DNA of 64,000 nt from JAOZPE01 sp964601275 (lineage in GTDB: Bacteria > Krumholzibacteriota > Krumholzibacteriia > JAJRXK01), in contig CAZRMV010000005.1 in assembly GCA_964601275.1 (NCBI GenBank), positions 124,001-188,000 of the forward strand, read 5' to 3'. The position numbers and the translations under genes are program-made. The notes beneath the pieces are model-generated. The model was not told where the DNA came from. It saw nothing but the letters and a program-made list of their open reading frames with translations, and did not search any database. Positions 8,350 to 16,300 of the stretch are shown in pieces (positions within the stretch are counted from its first letter, which is position 1; the number at the start of each line of letters is the position of its first letter).

Positions 8350-9219
8350 ATGGCAACGGAGACCCCGGTGGATTCCTGTACCGAACTGCGTGCCGAGAAT
8401 CTCGAGAGCCTGCGCCGCCGGGCGCAGGCCTACTTCCTTCAGGTCAACCGTCCCGTTCCCAGCCGCGAACTGGCCGAACATCTCTTCACCCGGAAGCCGG
8501 GCGAGAGCATTGCGCCCCTCATGATCCAGACCCTTCTGGGTCGGGATCGGCGCTTCCATCGGACTCGTCCCCAGCTCTGGGAGCTGGCCCATTCCCCCTA
8601 CCGCAATCTCCGCCTGGATGAAGCCGCGTTCACGGTGGTCGACCTGGAGGCCACCGGGAGTCAGGCGGGTCTGGATCGCATCATCGAGGTGGGTATGGTC
8701 CGGGTGGAAGGAAACCGGATCCGAGGGACCTTCTCGAGTCTCGTCAATCCACTTCGGCCGATTCCCCGGTGGATTCGCCACCTCACCGGGATCGAGGAAG
8801 CCATGCTGCAGGACGCCCCCCGCTTCCACCAGATCGCTCCGAGAATCCTCGATCTTCTCCGCGACAGCGTCTTCGTTGCGCACAACGTGGACTTCGATTA
8901 CCCCTTCCTGCGGGCGCAACTCGAACGGTCCGGGCACCGCCCGCCTCCGATGCCGCAGCTCTGTACCGTCCGTCTTTCCCGACGCCTCCATCCGGAATGG
9001 GGCCGGTTCCGGCTGAGCGCGGTGGCGAGTCGTCTCTCGGTTCCACTGCGAGAGCATCACCGGGCCCTCTCCGACGCGCTCGCCACCTCCCAGATCTTCC
9101 TGCGCGAATTGAGGGAGATGAGGGAGGAAGGGATCGTGACGGTGGGGGACGCACTCGCGGTCACCTGGTCGAATCCGCAGCCCGGGGCCGCCCGGAGCGG
9201 TCTGGCGGCTGGATCCTGA
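8350..9219 (+). CDS. DnaQ-like 3'-5' exonuclease (DNA polymerase III epsilon type)
   Basis: 289 residues. Residues about 96-260 form a DEDDh exonuclease domain: motif I VVDLEATG (Asp and Glu metal ligands), motif II HNVDFDYPFL, and motif III HHRALSDA with the catalytic His and final Asp. The N-terminal 90 residues (RRRAQAYFLQVNRPVPSRELAEHLF) look like a small helical or winged-helix segment not needed for catalysis. It should remove mismatched 3' nucleotides, either as a proofreading subunit or as a stand-alone repair nuclease; no polymerase gene is adjacent. The stop is followed by about 150 bases containing the promoter of the next operon. Confidence in the nuclease fold is high, in the exact role moderate. 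Confidence 0.88.
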   Translation: MATETPVDSCTELRAENLESLRRRAQAYFLQVNRPVPSRELAEHLFTRKPGESIAPLMIQTLLGRDRRFHRTRPQLWELAHSPYRNLRLDEAAFTVVDLEATGSQAGLDRIIEVGMVRVEGNRIRGTFSSLVNPLRPIPRWIRHLTGIEEAMLQDAPRFHQIAPRILDLLRDSVFVAHNVDFDYPFLRAQLERSGHRPPPMPQLCTVRLSRRLHPEWGRFRLSAVASRLSVPLREHHRALSDALATSQIFLRELREMREEGIVTVGDALAVTWSNPQPGAARSGLAAGS

Positions 9220-9241
9220 CTTCCCATCTCCCCCGGTGCGG

Positions 9242-9271
9242 TTGACGCGGCCGGCTGGAGGGTGGTAGCTT
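9242..9271 (+). promoter_or_regulatory. Putative promoter of the transsulfuration genes
   Basis: TTGACG (9242-9247), 18-base spacer, TAGCTT (9266-9271). The layout matches the promoter proposed for the tandem-fur gene (TTGACG, 18 bases, TAGGGT), which supports both. Confidence 0.5.
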
Positions 9272-9303
9272 GCGGCCGCCGGTGAGAGACCGGACGCGGC
9301 CGC
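9272..9303 (+). other. Strong 5'-leader hairpin before the cystathionine beta-synthase gene
   Basis: GCGGCCG CCGGT (9272-9283) can pair with ACCGG (9289-9293) and CGGCCGC (9297-9303) around a GAGAG loop, with a 3-base bulge. It begins at or near the expected transcription start. It may stabilise or attenuate the transcript. It does not resemble a SAM riboswitch to me. Confidence 0.4.
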
Positions 9304-9373
9304 ATCCCCACGCCGGCCGGCACTGAATCCCCTCCACTTGCAGGAAAGGAGCCAGGGCCACCGCCCGCCTTCC

Positions 9374-10384
9374 ATGAGTGCACCACTGGAATCCAGGGAA
9401 TCCCGGGTCTTCGAGGACATCACCGGCGCGATCGGCAACACTCCCCTGGTACGTCTACGCCACCTGCCCGATCCGGCGGGCGCACGCGTCTATGTCAAGG
9501 TGGAGATGATGAATCCCGGAGGGAGCGTCAAGGACCGGATCGGTGCCTCCATGCTCGACGCCGCCGAGCGGGACGGCCTGCTGCATCCCGGCGGAACGGT
9601 GGTCGAATGCACCAGTGGCAACACCGGCGTCGGTCTCGCGCTTTCCTGCGCGGTGCGCGGCTACAAGCTCATCTGCACCATGCCGGACAAGATGAGCCAG
9701 GAGAAGATCTCGTTGCTGCGGGCCATGGGTGCCGAGGTGATCGTGACCCCGAGCACGGTTCCCCCCGATCATCCGGAGAGTTACTACTCGGTGGCTCGAC
9801 GGATCGCCGAATCGACGGAGAACTGCATCTGGACCAACCAGTACTTCAACGACGCCAACCCCCGCGCCCACTACGAGACGACCGGCCCGGAGATCTGGGA
9901 ACAGACCAGGGGCGAGATCTCGGCGTTCGTGGCCGGCATGGGAACCTGCGGCACCATCAGTGGGACGGGCCGCTATCTCAAGGAGCAGAATCCCGAGGTG
10001 CGCGTCGTCGGGGTCGATCCGGAGGGAAGCATTCTCAAGCGGTGGTTCGAGACCGGAGAAACCGGTGAGGCGCATCCCTACCTGGTGGAAGGAATCGGGG
10101 AGGACATCGTCCCCAGCGTTCTCGACAAGGATGTCGTCGACGAGGTGCGCAGCGTCGACGATCGAAGGTCCTTCCTCATCACGCGGCGCTTGGTCAAGGA
10201 GGAGGGGATCTTCGCCGGAGGTTCGAGCGGATCGGCGGTGGCGGTGGCGCTCGATGTGGCGAAGGAGATGGATTCCGATGCGATCGTGGTGGTGTTGCTC
10301 CCCGATTCGGGGAGCAAGTACATCTCGAAGATCTTCGATGACGAGTGGATGAGGGAGCAGGGTTTCCTTCCCGGAGAAGAGTAG
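9374..10384 (+). CDS. Cystathionine beta-synthase-type PLP enzyme (or cysteine synthase)
   Basis: 336 residues from ATG 9374. A TTG 36 bases upstream is in frame but less likely. The fold-type II features are clear: PLP lysine in GGSVKDRIG (Lys53), the substrate loop TSGNTGVG and the phosphate-binding GMGTCGTISGTG. The C-terminal GGSSGSA and LLPDSGSKYISK motifs are typical of cystathionine beta-synthases, here without the regulatory CBS-domain tail. It should condense serine or O-acetylserine with homocysteine or sulfide in the cytoplasm. The next gene, 66 bases downstream, encodes a cystathionine gamma-lyase/synthase, so the pair most likely runs reverse transsulfuration (homocysteine to cysteine). 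The best purine-rich ribosome site (AGGAAAGGAG) is about 22 bases upstream, farther than usual. Confidence 0.88.
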   Translation: MSAPLESRESRVFEDITGAIGNTPLVRLRHLPDPAGARVYVKVEMMNPGGSVKDRIGASMLDAAERDGLLHPGGTVVECTSGNTGVGLALSCAVRGYKLICTMPDKMSQEKISLLRAMGAEVIVTPSTVPPDHPESYYSVARRIAESTENCIWTNQYFNDANPRAHYETTGPEIWEQTRGEISAFVAGMGTCGTISGTGRYLKEQNPEVRVVGVDPEGSILKRWFETGETGEAHPYLVEGIGEDIVPSVLDKDVVDEVRSVDDRRSFLITRRLVKEEGIFAGGSSGSAVAVALDVAKEMDSDAIVVVLLPDSGSKYISKIFDDEWMREQGFLPGEE

Positions 10385-10450
10385 CCCGGGGCCGCCGGGA
10401 AAAGAAGCCGCCGGCCGGAAGCACGAGAGAGAAGAAAGGGTTCGATCCAG

Positions 10451-11605
10451 ATGGGATTCTCAACCGACGCAGTGCACGCGGGGCAGGAGCCCGAAGTCGT
10501 CACCGGTGCGGTGATGACTCCGGTCTTCCAGACCTCCACCTACGCCCAGGACGGCATCGGCCAACATCGTGGCTACGAATACGCGCGCACCCAGAATCCG
10601 ACCCGCGAGGCGTTGGAACGCTGTGTGGCGACCCTGGAAGGGGCGAAGCACGGTGTCGCCTACGGCAGCGGAACGGCGGCGGTCCACGCCGTCCTGCAGA
10701 CCTTCGATGGCGGGGATGAGATTCTCTGCACCTCGAATGTCTATGGAGGAACCTACCGGCTCTTCGAGATGGTCCTCCGGCGATTCGGACAGACCTTCCG
10801 CTTCGTTGATACCAGCGACCTGCAGCAGTTGGAGGCGGCATTCACCGAGAAGACCCGTTTGCTCTTCGTGGAGACGCCGACGAATCCGGTTCTCACCATC
10901 ACCGATATCGCCGCGGCGGCCCGACTGGCCCATGACCGCGGCGTGACCGTGGCGGTCGACAACACCTTCATGAGCCCCTATTTCCAGAACCCCCTCGCCC
11001 TGGGGGCCGACCTGGTCGTGCACAGCACCACCAAGTACCTCAATGGACACAGCGACATGGTGGGCGGCATCGTCCTCACCAACGATGATGGACTCCACGA
11101 GCGCCTGCGCTTCCTCCAGAACGCCGCCGGGGCGGTGCCCGGCCCATGGGACTGTTGGCTCGCCCTGCGGGGGGTCAAGACCCTGGCCGTGCGCATGCGG
11201 CAACACGAGGCGAACGCGGAAAGGATCGCCTCCTGGCTGTCCGAACATCCCAAGGTGAAGACGGTCTACTACCCCGGTCTCCCCCAGCACCCTGGTCACG
11301 AATTGGCCAGGCGGCAGATGCGGGGTTTCGGGGGCGTGATCTCCTTCGACGTGGGGAACCTTGACGCGGCCCAGGACGTAGTAAAAAAAGTGAAGATCTT
11401 CACCCTGGCCGAGAGTCTGGGGGGAGTCGAGAGTCTCATCAGCCACCCCGCGGTCATGACCCACGCGACGGTTCCGGAGAAAGAGCGCGCCGCCCTCGGC
11501 ATCACCGAGGGTCTCTTGCGCATCAGCGTCGGCATCGAAGACGTGGAAGATCTCCTGAACGATCTCGAGTGGGCATTGGACGCGCTCCAGCCTGACGATT
11601 CGTGA
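10451..11605 (+). CDS. Cystathionine gamma-lyase / gamma-synthase family PLP enzyme
   Basis: 384 residues, the normal length for the Cys/Met-metabolism PLP family. It opens with the family pattern FSTDAVHAGQEPE...TPVFQTSTY, carries YEYARTQNPTREALE, the ETPTNPVL motif, and the PLP lysine in HSTTKYLNGHSD. The C-terminal SLGGVESLISHPAVMTH and LLRISVGIED blocks are standard. As the partner of the upstream beta-synthase it probably cleaves cystathionine to cysteine, 2-oxobutyrate and ammonia. A gamma-synthase or methionine gamma-lyase cannot be excluded, because these members share the same motifs. It acts in the cytoplasm, probably as a tetramer. Confidence 0.9.
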   Translation: MGFSTDAVHAGQEPEVVTGAVMTPVFQTSTYAQDGIGQHRGYEYARTQNPTREALERCVATLEGAKHGVAYGSGTAAVHAVLQTFDGGDEILCTSNVYGGTYRLFEMVLRRFGQTFRFVDTSDLQQLEAAFTEKTRLLFVETPTNPVLTITDIAAAARLAHDRGVTVAVDNTFMSPYFQNPLALGADLVVHSTTKYLNGHSDMVGGIVLTNDDGLHERLRFLQNAAGAVPGPWDCWLALRGVKTLAVRMRQHEANAERIASWLSEHPKVKTVYYPGLPQHPGHELARRQMRGFGGVISFDVGNLDAAQDVVKKVKIFTLAESLGGVESLISHPAVMTHATVPEKERAALGITEGLLRISVGIEDVEDLLNDLEWALDALQPDDS

Positions 11606-11617
11606 GGCTTGGGTCAC

Positions 11618-11646
11618 TTGACTCGCGGCCCCCGCTTCTCTATGAT
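11618..11646 (+). promoter_or_regulatory. Promoter before the zinc-ribbon gene pair
   Basis: TTGACT (11618-11623), 17-base spacer, TATGAT (11641-11646): the best sigma-70-type match in the window. Transcription would begin about 60 bases before the ATG at 11713. Confidence 0.65.
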
Positions 11647-11712
11647 CGCGCAGCCGTTGATTGCTTCTATGTGATTCGGCTTCCTGAGCAACGGTGATGT
11701 CAGAGGTGAACG

Positions 11713-11922
11713 ATGGATCAGTCTCAGGGAGGGAAGATGACGAAGTCGGAAGACTCGGCTCTGATCAAGGAAAAACGCTTCGTGAGGTATGACCAACTCA
11801 TCGCCAAGGCAGAACGAGAAGGACGGATCAACGGAAACTACCGCTGTCTGGTTTGTGGGATGCGCTATCACCACAAGGAAGAAGCCGAGGATTGTTGCAG
11901 AATCGTCGGCTCATCGCGGTAG
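11713..11922 (+). CDS. Small zinc-ribbon-like protein of unknown function
   Basis: 69 residues. The N-terminal half is charged and helical (ALIKEKRFVRYDQLIAKAEREG). The C-terminal half holds a compact metal-site pattern CLVCGMRYHHKEEAEDCC, with four Cys and two His that could bind one zinc. Two starts fit: ATG 11713 (after AGAGGTG) and ATG 11737 (after GGAGGGAAG). I cannot assign a function. It lies directly upstream of another zinc-ribbon protein (31-base gap) behind a good promoter, so the two are probably made together. Confidence 0.7.
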   Translation: MDQSQGGKMTKSEDSALIKEKRFVRYDQLIAKAEREGRINGNYRCLVCGMRYHHKEEAEDCCRIVGSSR

Positions 11923-11952
11923 GGTCGGCCACCTGAGGAAGAGACTCCACCC

Positions 11953-12339
11953 ATGTCACAGCAGGGCACTCTGATGCGCCAGTATTGCTCGGTCTGCAAG
12001 GACCACCTGGAAATGACGGTGGTGAGCGACACGAGCGAGGATGGCGTGATCTGGCTCAAGTGCCCGCGGTGCAAGGGGATCCTGCCTTACATGGAGGACG
12101 TGGAGGGGGAGGAGGAGAATTCCCCCGGCGAAGAGACCCCTCTGGAGGATCTCGACATCAGCCGGGCCATTCCCTACGACCCCTCCCGCGACTATGAGGT
12201 CGGCGATGTCGTGCATCATCGCAGCTGGGATGACTACGGCGTCGTCGTGGAGAAGGTGACCCTTCCCGGGAACCGGCAGACCATCCGGGTCCAGTTCAGC
12301 GAACACGGGGTGATCCAGCTCATCGTGGGAGAGAGTTGA
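11953..12339 (+). CDS. Zinc-ribbon protein with a C-terminal Tudor/SH3-like domain
   Basis: 128 residues in two parts. Residues 11-45 form a zinc ribbon with CSVCKDH and CPRCKGI as the two knuckles. After an acidic linker (EDVEGEEENSPGEETPLED) comes a beta-rich module, YEVGDVVHHRSWDDYGVVVEK, similar to the small Tudor/SH3-like domains found at the ends of UvrD-type helicases and in CarD-type RNA polymerase binders (pattern: GDxVxH...GxV...V.F...G...L). This suggests a cytoplasmic protein that binds RNA polymerase or another nucleic-acid machine, but that is inference. It follows the other small zinc-ribbon gene. Confidence 0.75.
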   Translation: MSQQGTLMRQYCSVCKDHLEMTVVSDTSEDGVIWLKCPRCKGILPYMEDVEGEEENSPGEETPLEDLDISRAIPYDPSRDYEVGDVVHHRSWDDYGVVVEKVTLPGNRQTIRVQFSEHGVIQLIVGES

Positions 12340-12379
12340 TCCTCTCCCGCGCCTTCATGCCCCCCCGGGGGAACGACAC

Positions 12380-13216
12380 ATGAGACACATCATCGGGGTC
12401 GCGGTGGCCGTTCTGCTTCTCGCCGCCGCGGCGGAACGGTCGGGTGCGGTCGTCGACGTGCACCAGCCGCTCTTTCCTCCGGTGCCCCTGGATCCCCTGG
12501 ACTTTCCCCGGCATCCCAGTCCGATCGACCTGGAGTTGAGGACCTATTGTCTGCCCGATGACGTCCGCGTGGAGTGGTACCACCTCAACGGGTGGACCCG
12601 ACTCACCTCCCGCGTGGCGCTCGGGGGGGGCCTCAGCTATGCCGTGGTCGAGAGCGAGGACGAGGTTCGCAATGGAGGGGCGCCGGCCTGGGTGGACCTG
12701 TCCACCCACCTCGGGGGGCCGGGAGCCCTCGGTTTCGCCTTCGACATCGACGGGACGATTCCCTTCGGGGACGAGGGTCTCTACCCCGCCGGCAGCGACG
12801 CGGCCTCGGTGGGCCTGCGCCTGCGACTCTCCCTCGGACATCTCCTGACCGGGAGGACCTGGTTGGGGTGGTTTGCCCGCCGGGTCTCCCCACCGCCCTC
12901 GGGTCAGCGTCCCGATGGCCGTCCGGGTGAGGACTGGCCCTCCGGAAGCGGGCTCATGGCGGCCTGGCACGCCGCCGGCCGTCGTTGGGATGGCGCGCTC
13001 CAGCTCCGTTACGACATGGCGGGACTGCCCGAGACCTTCTGGGGGGAGATGGAGTGGACCTGGTACCCGGTGGAGGATCTGGGGCTGCGCCTGGGGGCGG
13101 CAGCCACCACCGGGCCGTCCGAACACCGCCCCGTGGACTGGTCCTGGCTCGTGGGCATCCGTTGGCGGCCCGGTCCGGTGCCTTCGGGATCCCCGGCCCC
13201 GTCTTCCGGAAAATAG
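12380..13216 (+). CDS. Predicted secreted/outer-membrane beta-barrel-like protein of unknown function
   Basis: 278 residues with a signal peptide (MRHIIGVAVAVLLLAAAAERSGA). The mature part shows repeated amphipathic strands with Gly/aromatic patterns (LTSRVALGGGLSYAVVES, ASVGLRLRLSLGHLL, LGLRLGAAATTGP) and ends in a strand with tryptophans (WSWLVGIRWR) before a Pro/Ser tail. This fits a small outer-membrane barrel or a periplasmic beta protein. No family is recognised. A GGGGGAACGACAC sequence precedes the ATG. The next gene starts 97 bases downstream behind its own promoter candidate. Confidence 0.7.
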   Translation: MRHIIGVAVAVLLLAAAAERSGAVVDVHQPLFPPVPLDPLDFPRHPSPIDLELRTYCLPDDVRVEWYHLNGWTRLTSRVALGGGLSYAVVESEDEVRNGGAPAWVDLSTHLGGPGALGFAFDIDGTIPFGDEGLYPAGSDAASVGLRLRLSLGHLLTGRTWLGWFARRVSPPPSGQRPDGRPGEDWPSGSGLMAAWHAAGRRWDGALQLRYDMAGLPETFWGEMEWTWYPVEDLGLRLGAAATTGPSEHRPVDWSWLVGIRWRPGPVPSGSPAPSSGK

Positions 13217-13232
13217 ATTTACGGATGACAAC

Positions 13233-13262
13233 TTGTTTTCAGGTTCCCCCCTGCGGTATGGT
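13233..13262 (+). promoter_or_regulatory. Putative promoter of the TPR/sigma-54 activator gene
   Basis: TTGTTT (13233-13238), 18-base spacer, TATGGT (13257-13262), about 50 bases before the ATG at 13314. The surrounding 40 bases are noticeably less GC-rich than the flanking genes. Confidence 0.4.
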
Positions 13263-13313
13263 GGTGGGGACGGCGGTGTGACCCCTGGCATCGCCGGTCC
13301 GCGGGGAAACGCC

Positions 13314-16300
13314 ATGAATGATGTCCTGGTGGCCCACCGATTCCAGCGTCTGGTCCCCCTGCACGCCGGGGGTGACCTGCGACTGGATCTGGCGCGCGAC
13401 GTGGCCTCGGACACCCTGGGTTCCTTGCTCACCGTGGGTCCGAAGGTCGAGAGCGCCGGGGAACTCTCGTTGCGGGTGCGCCTGAAGTTCTTCGAGGGCG
13501 GGCCCCTCTTCCGGCCGATGCTCCCCTTGACGGTGGTCCGCAGCGCCGAGGGCCTCCATCTCCTGTTGCCTCCCATCGAGGCCCATCCCTGGGAGAGCCA
13601 GCTCCTGGCCGCCGAGGGTGCGCTGGCCGTCGGCGACCTGCGCATCATCCTGGACGGACTGAAACGGCACGAGGACGCGGGGTGCCCGGCGGGCGGACTG
13701 AAACTCGACATGCTCTACCGGGACGAGCAGGGTCCCTTCTTCCTGCCGCTGGCCTACGTCCTGCCCTCGCCCTCCAGCTTCTCGTACCACGACCGCCTCC
13801 TGTGCCGCCAGGAATCGCGGGAGTTGCGCGAGGAACTGGGGGGACTGTGCCGCCGCTACCTGAAGATGGCCGGGGGACGCCTCTCCGGCGAACAGCGCCG
13901 CCAAGTGGAGCTCATCCAGGCGGAACTCGTGGCCGAGGAGCCGGAGCCGCCGGCGCCCCGTCCGCTGCGCCCCTTGGTCCAGACGCTGGAGGCGCTGCGC
14001 GAGGAGGGCGGCGCGCTCATCGTCAAGGGCGGCGCGCGCAGTCTGCATGAGGCGGCCGAGGTGATCACCGCATGGGCGAGGATCTCCGAGAGACGTCTGG
14101 CGATCCTGCGCCCCCATGTCTGTTCGCCGGTGCAGCGTTACCGTCGAGGAGGAGGCCAGGAACACGGACCGGTCATCCTCTTGAGGAACTATTCCTCCTA
14201 CGCGCCCTTCGCCCAGAGTCTGCAGTACCTGCGTTCGATGGACTGGCTCTCCCAGCGGGAGATCGTGGTGGTGCTGGTGGAAGCTTCCACTTCGGGAGAA
14301 GCTTCCCGGCTGTTTCTGGAGGGTTTGCGGGGAAAGGGTTCGGAACGGGGCTTCGAATGGAACCTCCCTGGTGACGGGTCGCCCTCCGCGCCGAAGCAGG
14401 AAGCCGGGGAAGGGCTCGCGGGACGGATCCTCGAAGCTCTGCAGGTGGCCCGCCGGCCCCTCTCGGGAGAGTTCCTCCGGCGCGCGTTCTCGATCCGGGA
14501 GGATGAACTGGCCGAGGCGGTGGGAGAACTCCACGAACGACGACGGGCCGAATGCCTCTATGGGATGGCGGACGATGGCGGCCCGCAACGGCAACTGCTC
14601 TTGACTCTTCCCTGGGATGCCCGGATCGAGGTCGCGGCCGACCGGGAGAAGGAGATTTCCGGACTGTTGTCCTCGACTCTCGGAAGCCTGAAAGGGCGCC
14701 CCGGATGGGGCCGACTCTGGTTGGACCTGGAGTCGGCGCTGGACCACGATCCGCCCCGGGCGCCGGGTCTCGTGCGCCAGATCGCCGAGCAGTGCGAGAA
14801 GGAAGGCGAACGGCTGCTCCCCTACGCGGCCTACGAGCGGCTGCTGGCGACGCGGGAAGGAAGGGCCCGCTCCAAGCTGGAGGATCGTGGGCGGGCCGCT
14901 CTCATCATGGGGGAGGTCCACAGTGAGCTGGGAGAGACCGAGCGGGCGCTGGGGATCCTGCAGGGAGCCCTTCAGGAGGTCGAGGAGGAAGGCGCTCCCG
15001 CCAGCGGGAAACTGGTTCAGCTCGCGGTCGATCTGACGCTCGCCCTGACCGCGATCCAGACCGATCGGGGAGACTACCTGGAGATCAACGATCTGGTCCG
15101 GGCGTCGCTGGAAAAGTACGAGGAGGACTTGAGTGCCCTGCCGAGGTGTCGGCTCTATCTCGACCTTTCGTGGGCGCTCTTTCGCCTGGGAAGAACCCGG
15201 GAGGCGGCCCGCTACAGCGAACTCGTATTGAGGATCCTCGACGCTGAACGCCATCCGCTCGAGGTGGCCAAGGCCTACAATCAGCTCGGGCTTCTCCAGT
15301 ACGAGGAAAGCAACTACCAGCAGAGTCTCATCAATCTCGAGCGGGCTCTCGTGCTCCGGGAACAGGCCGGTGACTCGATCGCCGTGGCCCGCAGCTACAA
15401 CAACCTTTCGTTGACCTACCGCAGCCTCGGACGCCTGCTGGAGGCCGAACGTTGTCTCAAGCGCAGCCTCACGGTGAAGATCAAGGCCGGCGATACCGTG
15501 GGGGTGGCCAACGCCCAGCTGAACCTGGGGCTGTTGGCGATCGTGCAGGGCGACCCCGAGAAAGCGCGCGCCTGCGCGGCCGAATGTCTTCATGCCGCGC
15601 GCAGTTGCGGTTCTCTCCGAAGTGAGGCGGAAGCGCATGGTCTGCTGGGTGAGGCGGCCATGGAGGAGGGCAAGTGGGAGGAGGCGCGGGACTACCTGCT
15701 GCGCGACCTGGAGATCTGCCGCTCCATCCACCACGATACCGAACGCCTGGCCACCTTGCGGCGGTTGCTGCGGGCGCAGATCAAGTTGGGAGAACTCGAC
15801 GAGGTGCGTCAGCGGCTCGCCGAGGCCAGGGAGTTGCTGGGGACGGTCCCGTCGCGTTTCGAGGGATCGATGCTCGATATCTACGAAGCGGGCCTGTTGC
15901 GCGACGACGGCAAGCTGGAGGAAGCCCTGGAACTTTTGGCGAAGGCGGCGCGCAATTTCGGCGCCATCCACCGTTTCGATCTCCAGGTGGACGCCCTGGC
16001 CCGCAAGGCGGAACTCGAATGGGAGATGGGAGAGGTTTCGAAGACCCGGGCCACTCTTCGCCAGGCGCGGGAGATCGCGGTGCGGCAGGAGATCCATCGA
16101 TTCCCCCAGCGATTTCTCGACCTGGAGTCCCGCGTCGGGGAGATCCCCGAGAACGTTTCAGTCCCCGAAGGAGTCGACCGGCACCTGGAGGCGATCGCCG
16201 ATCTGCTGTCGCCGGGCGGGGATCTCCAGGGGCGGCGGATCGAGGGAGTTCTGAGGGCGGTGGCCGCAACCCTGGGGGTGCCCGAGGTGCACCTGGTGCG

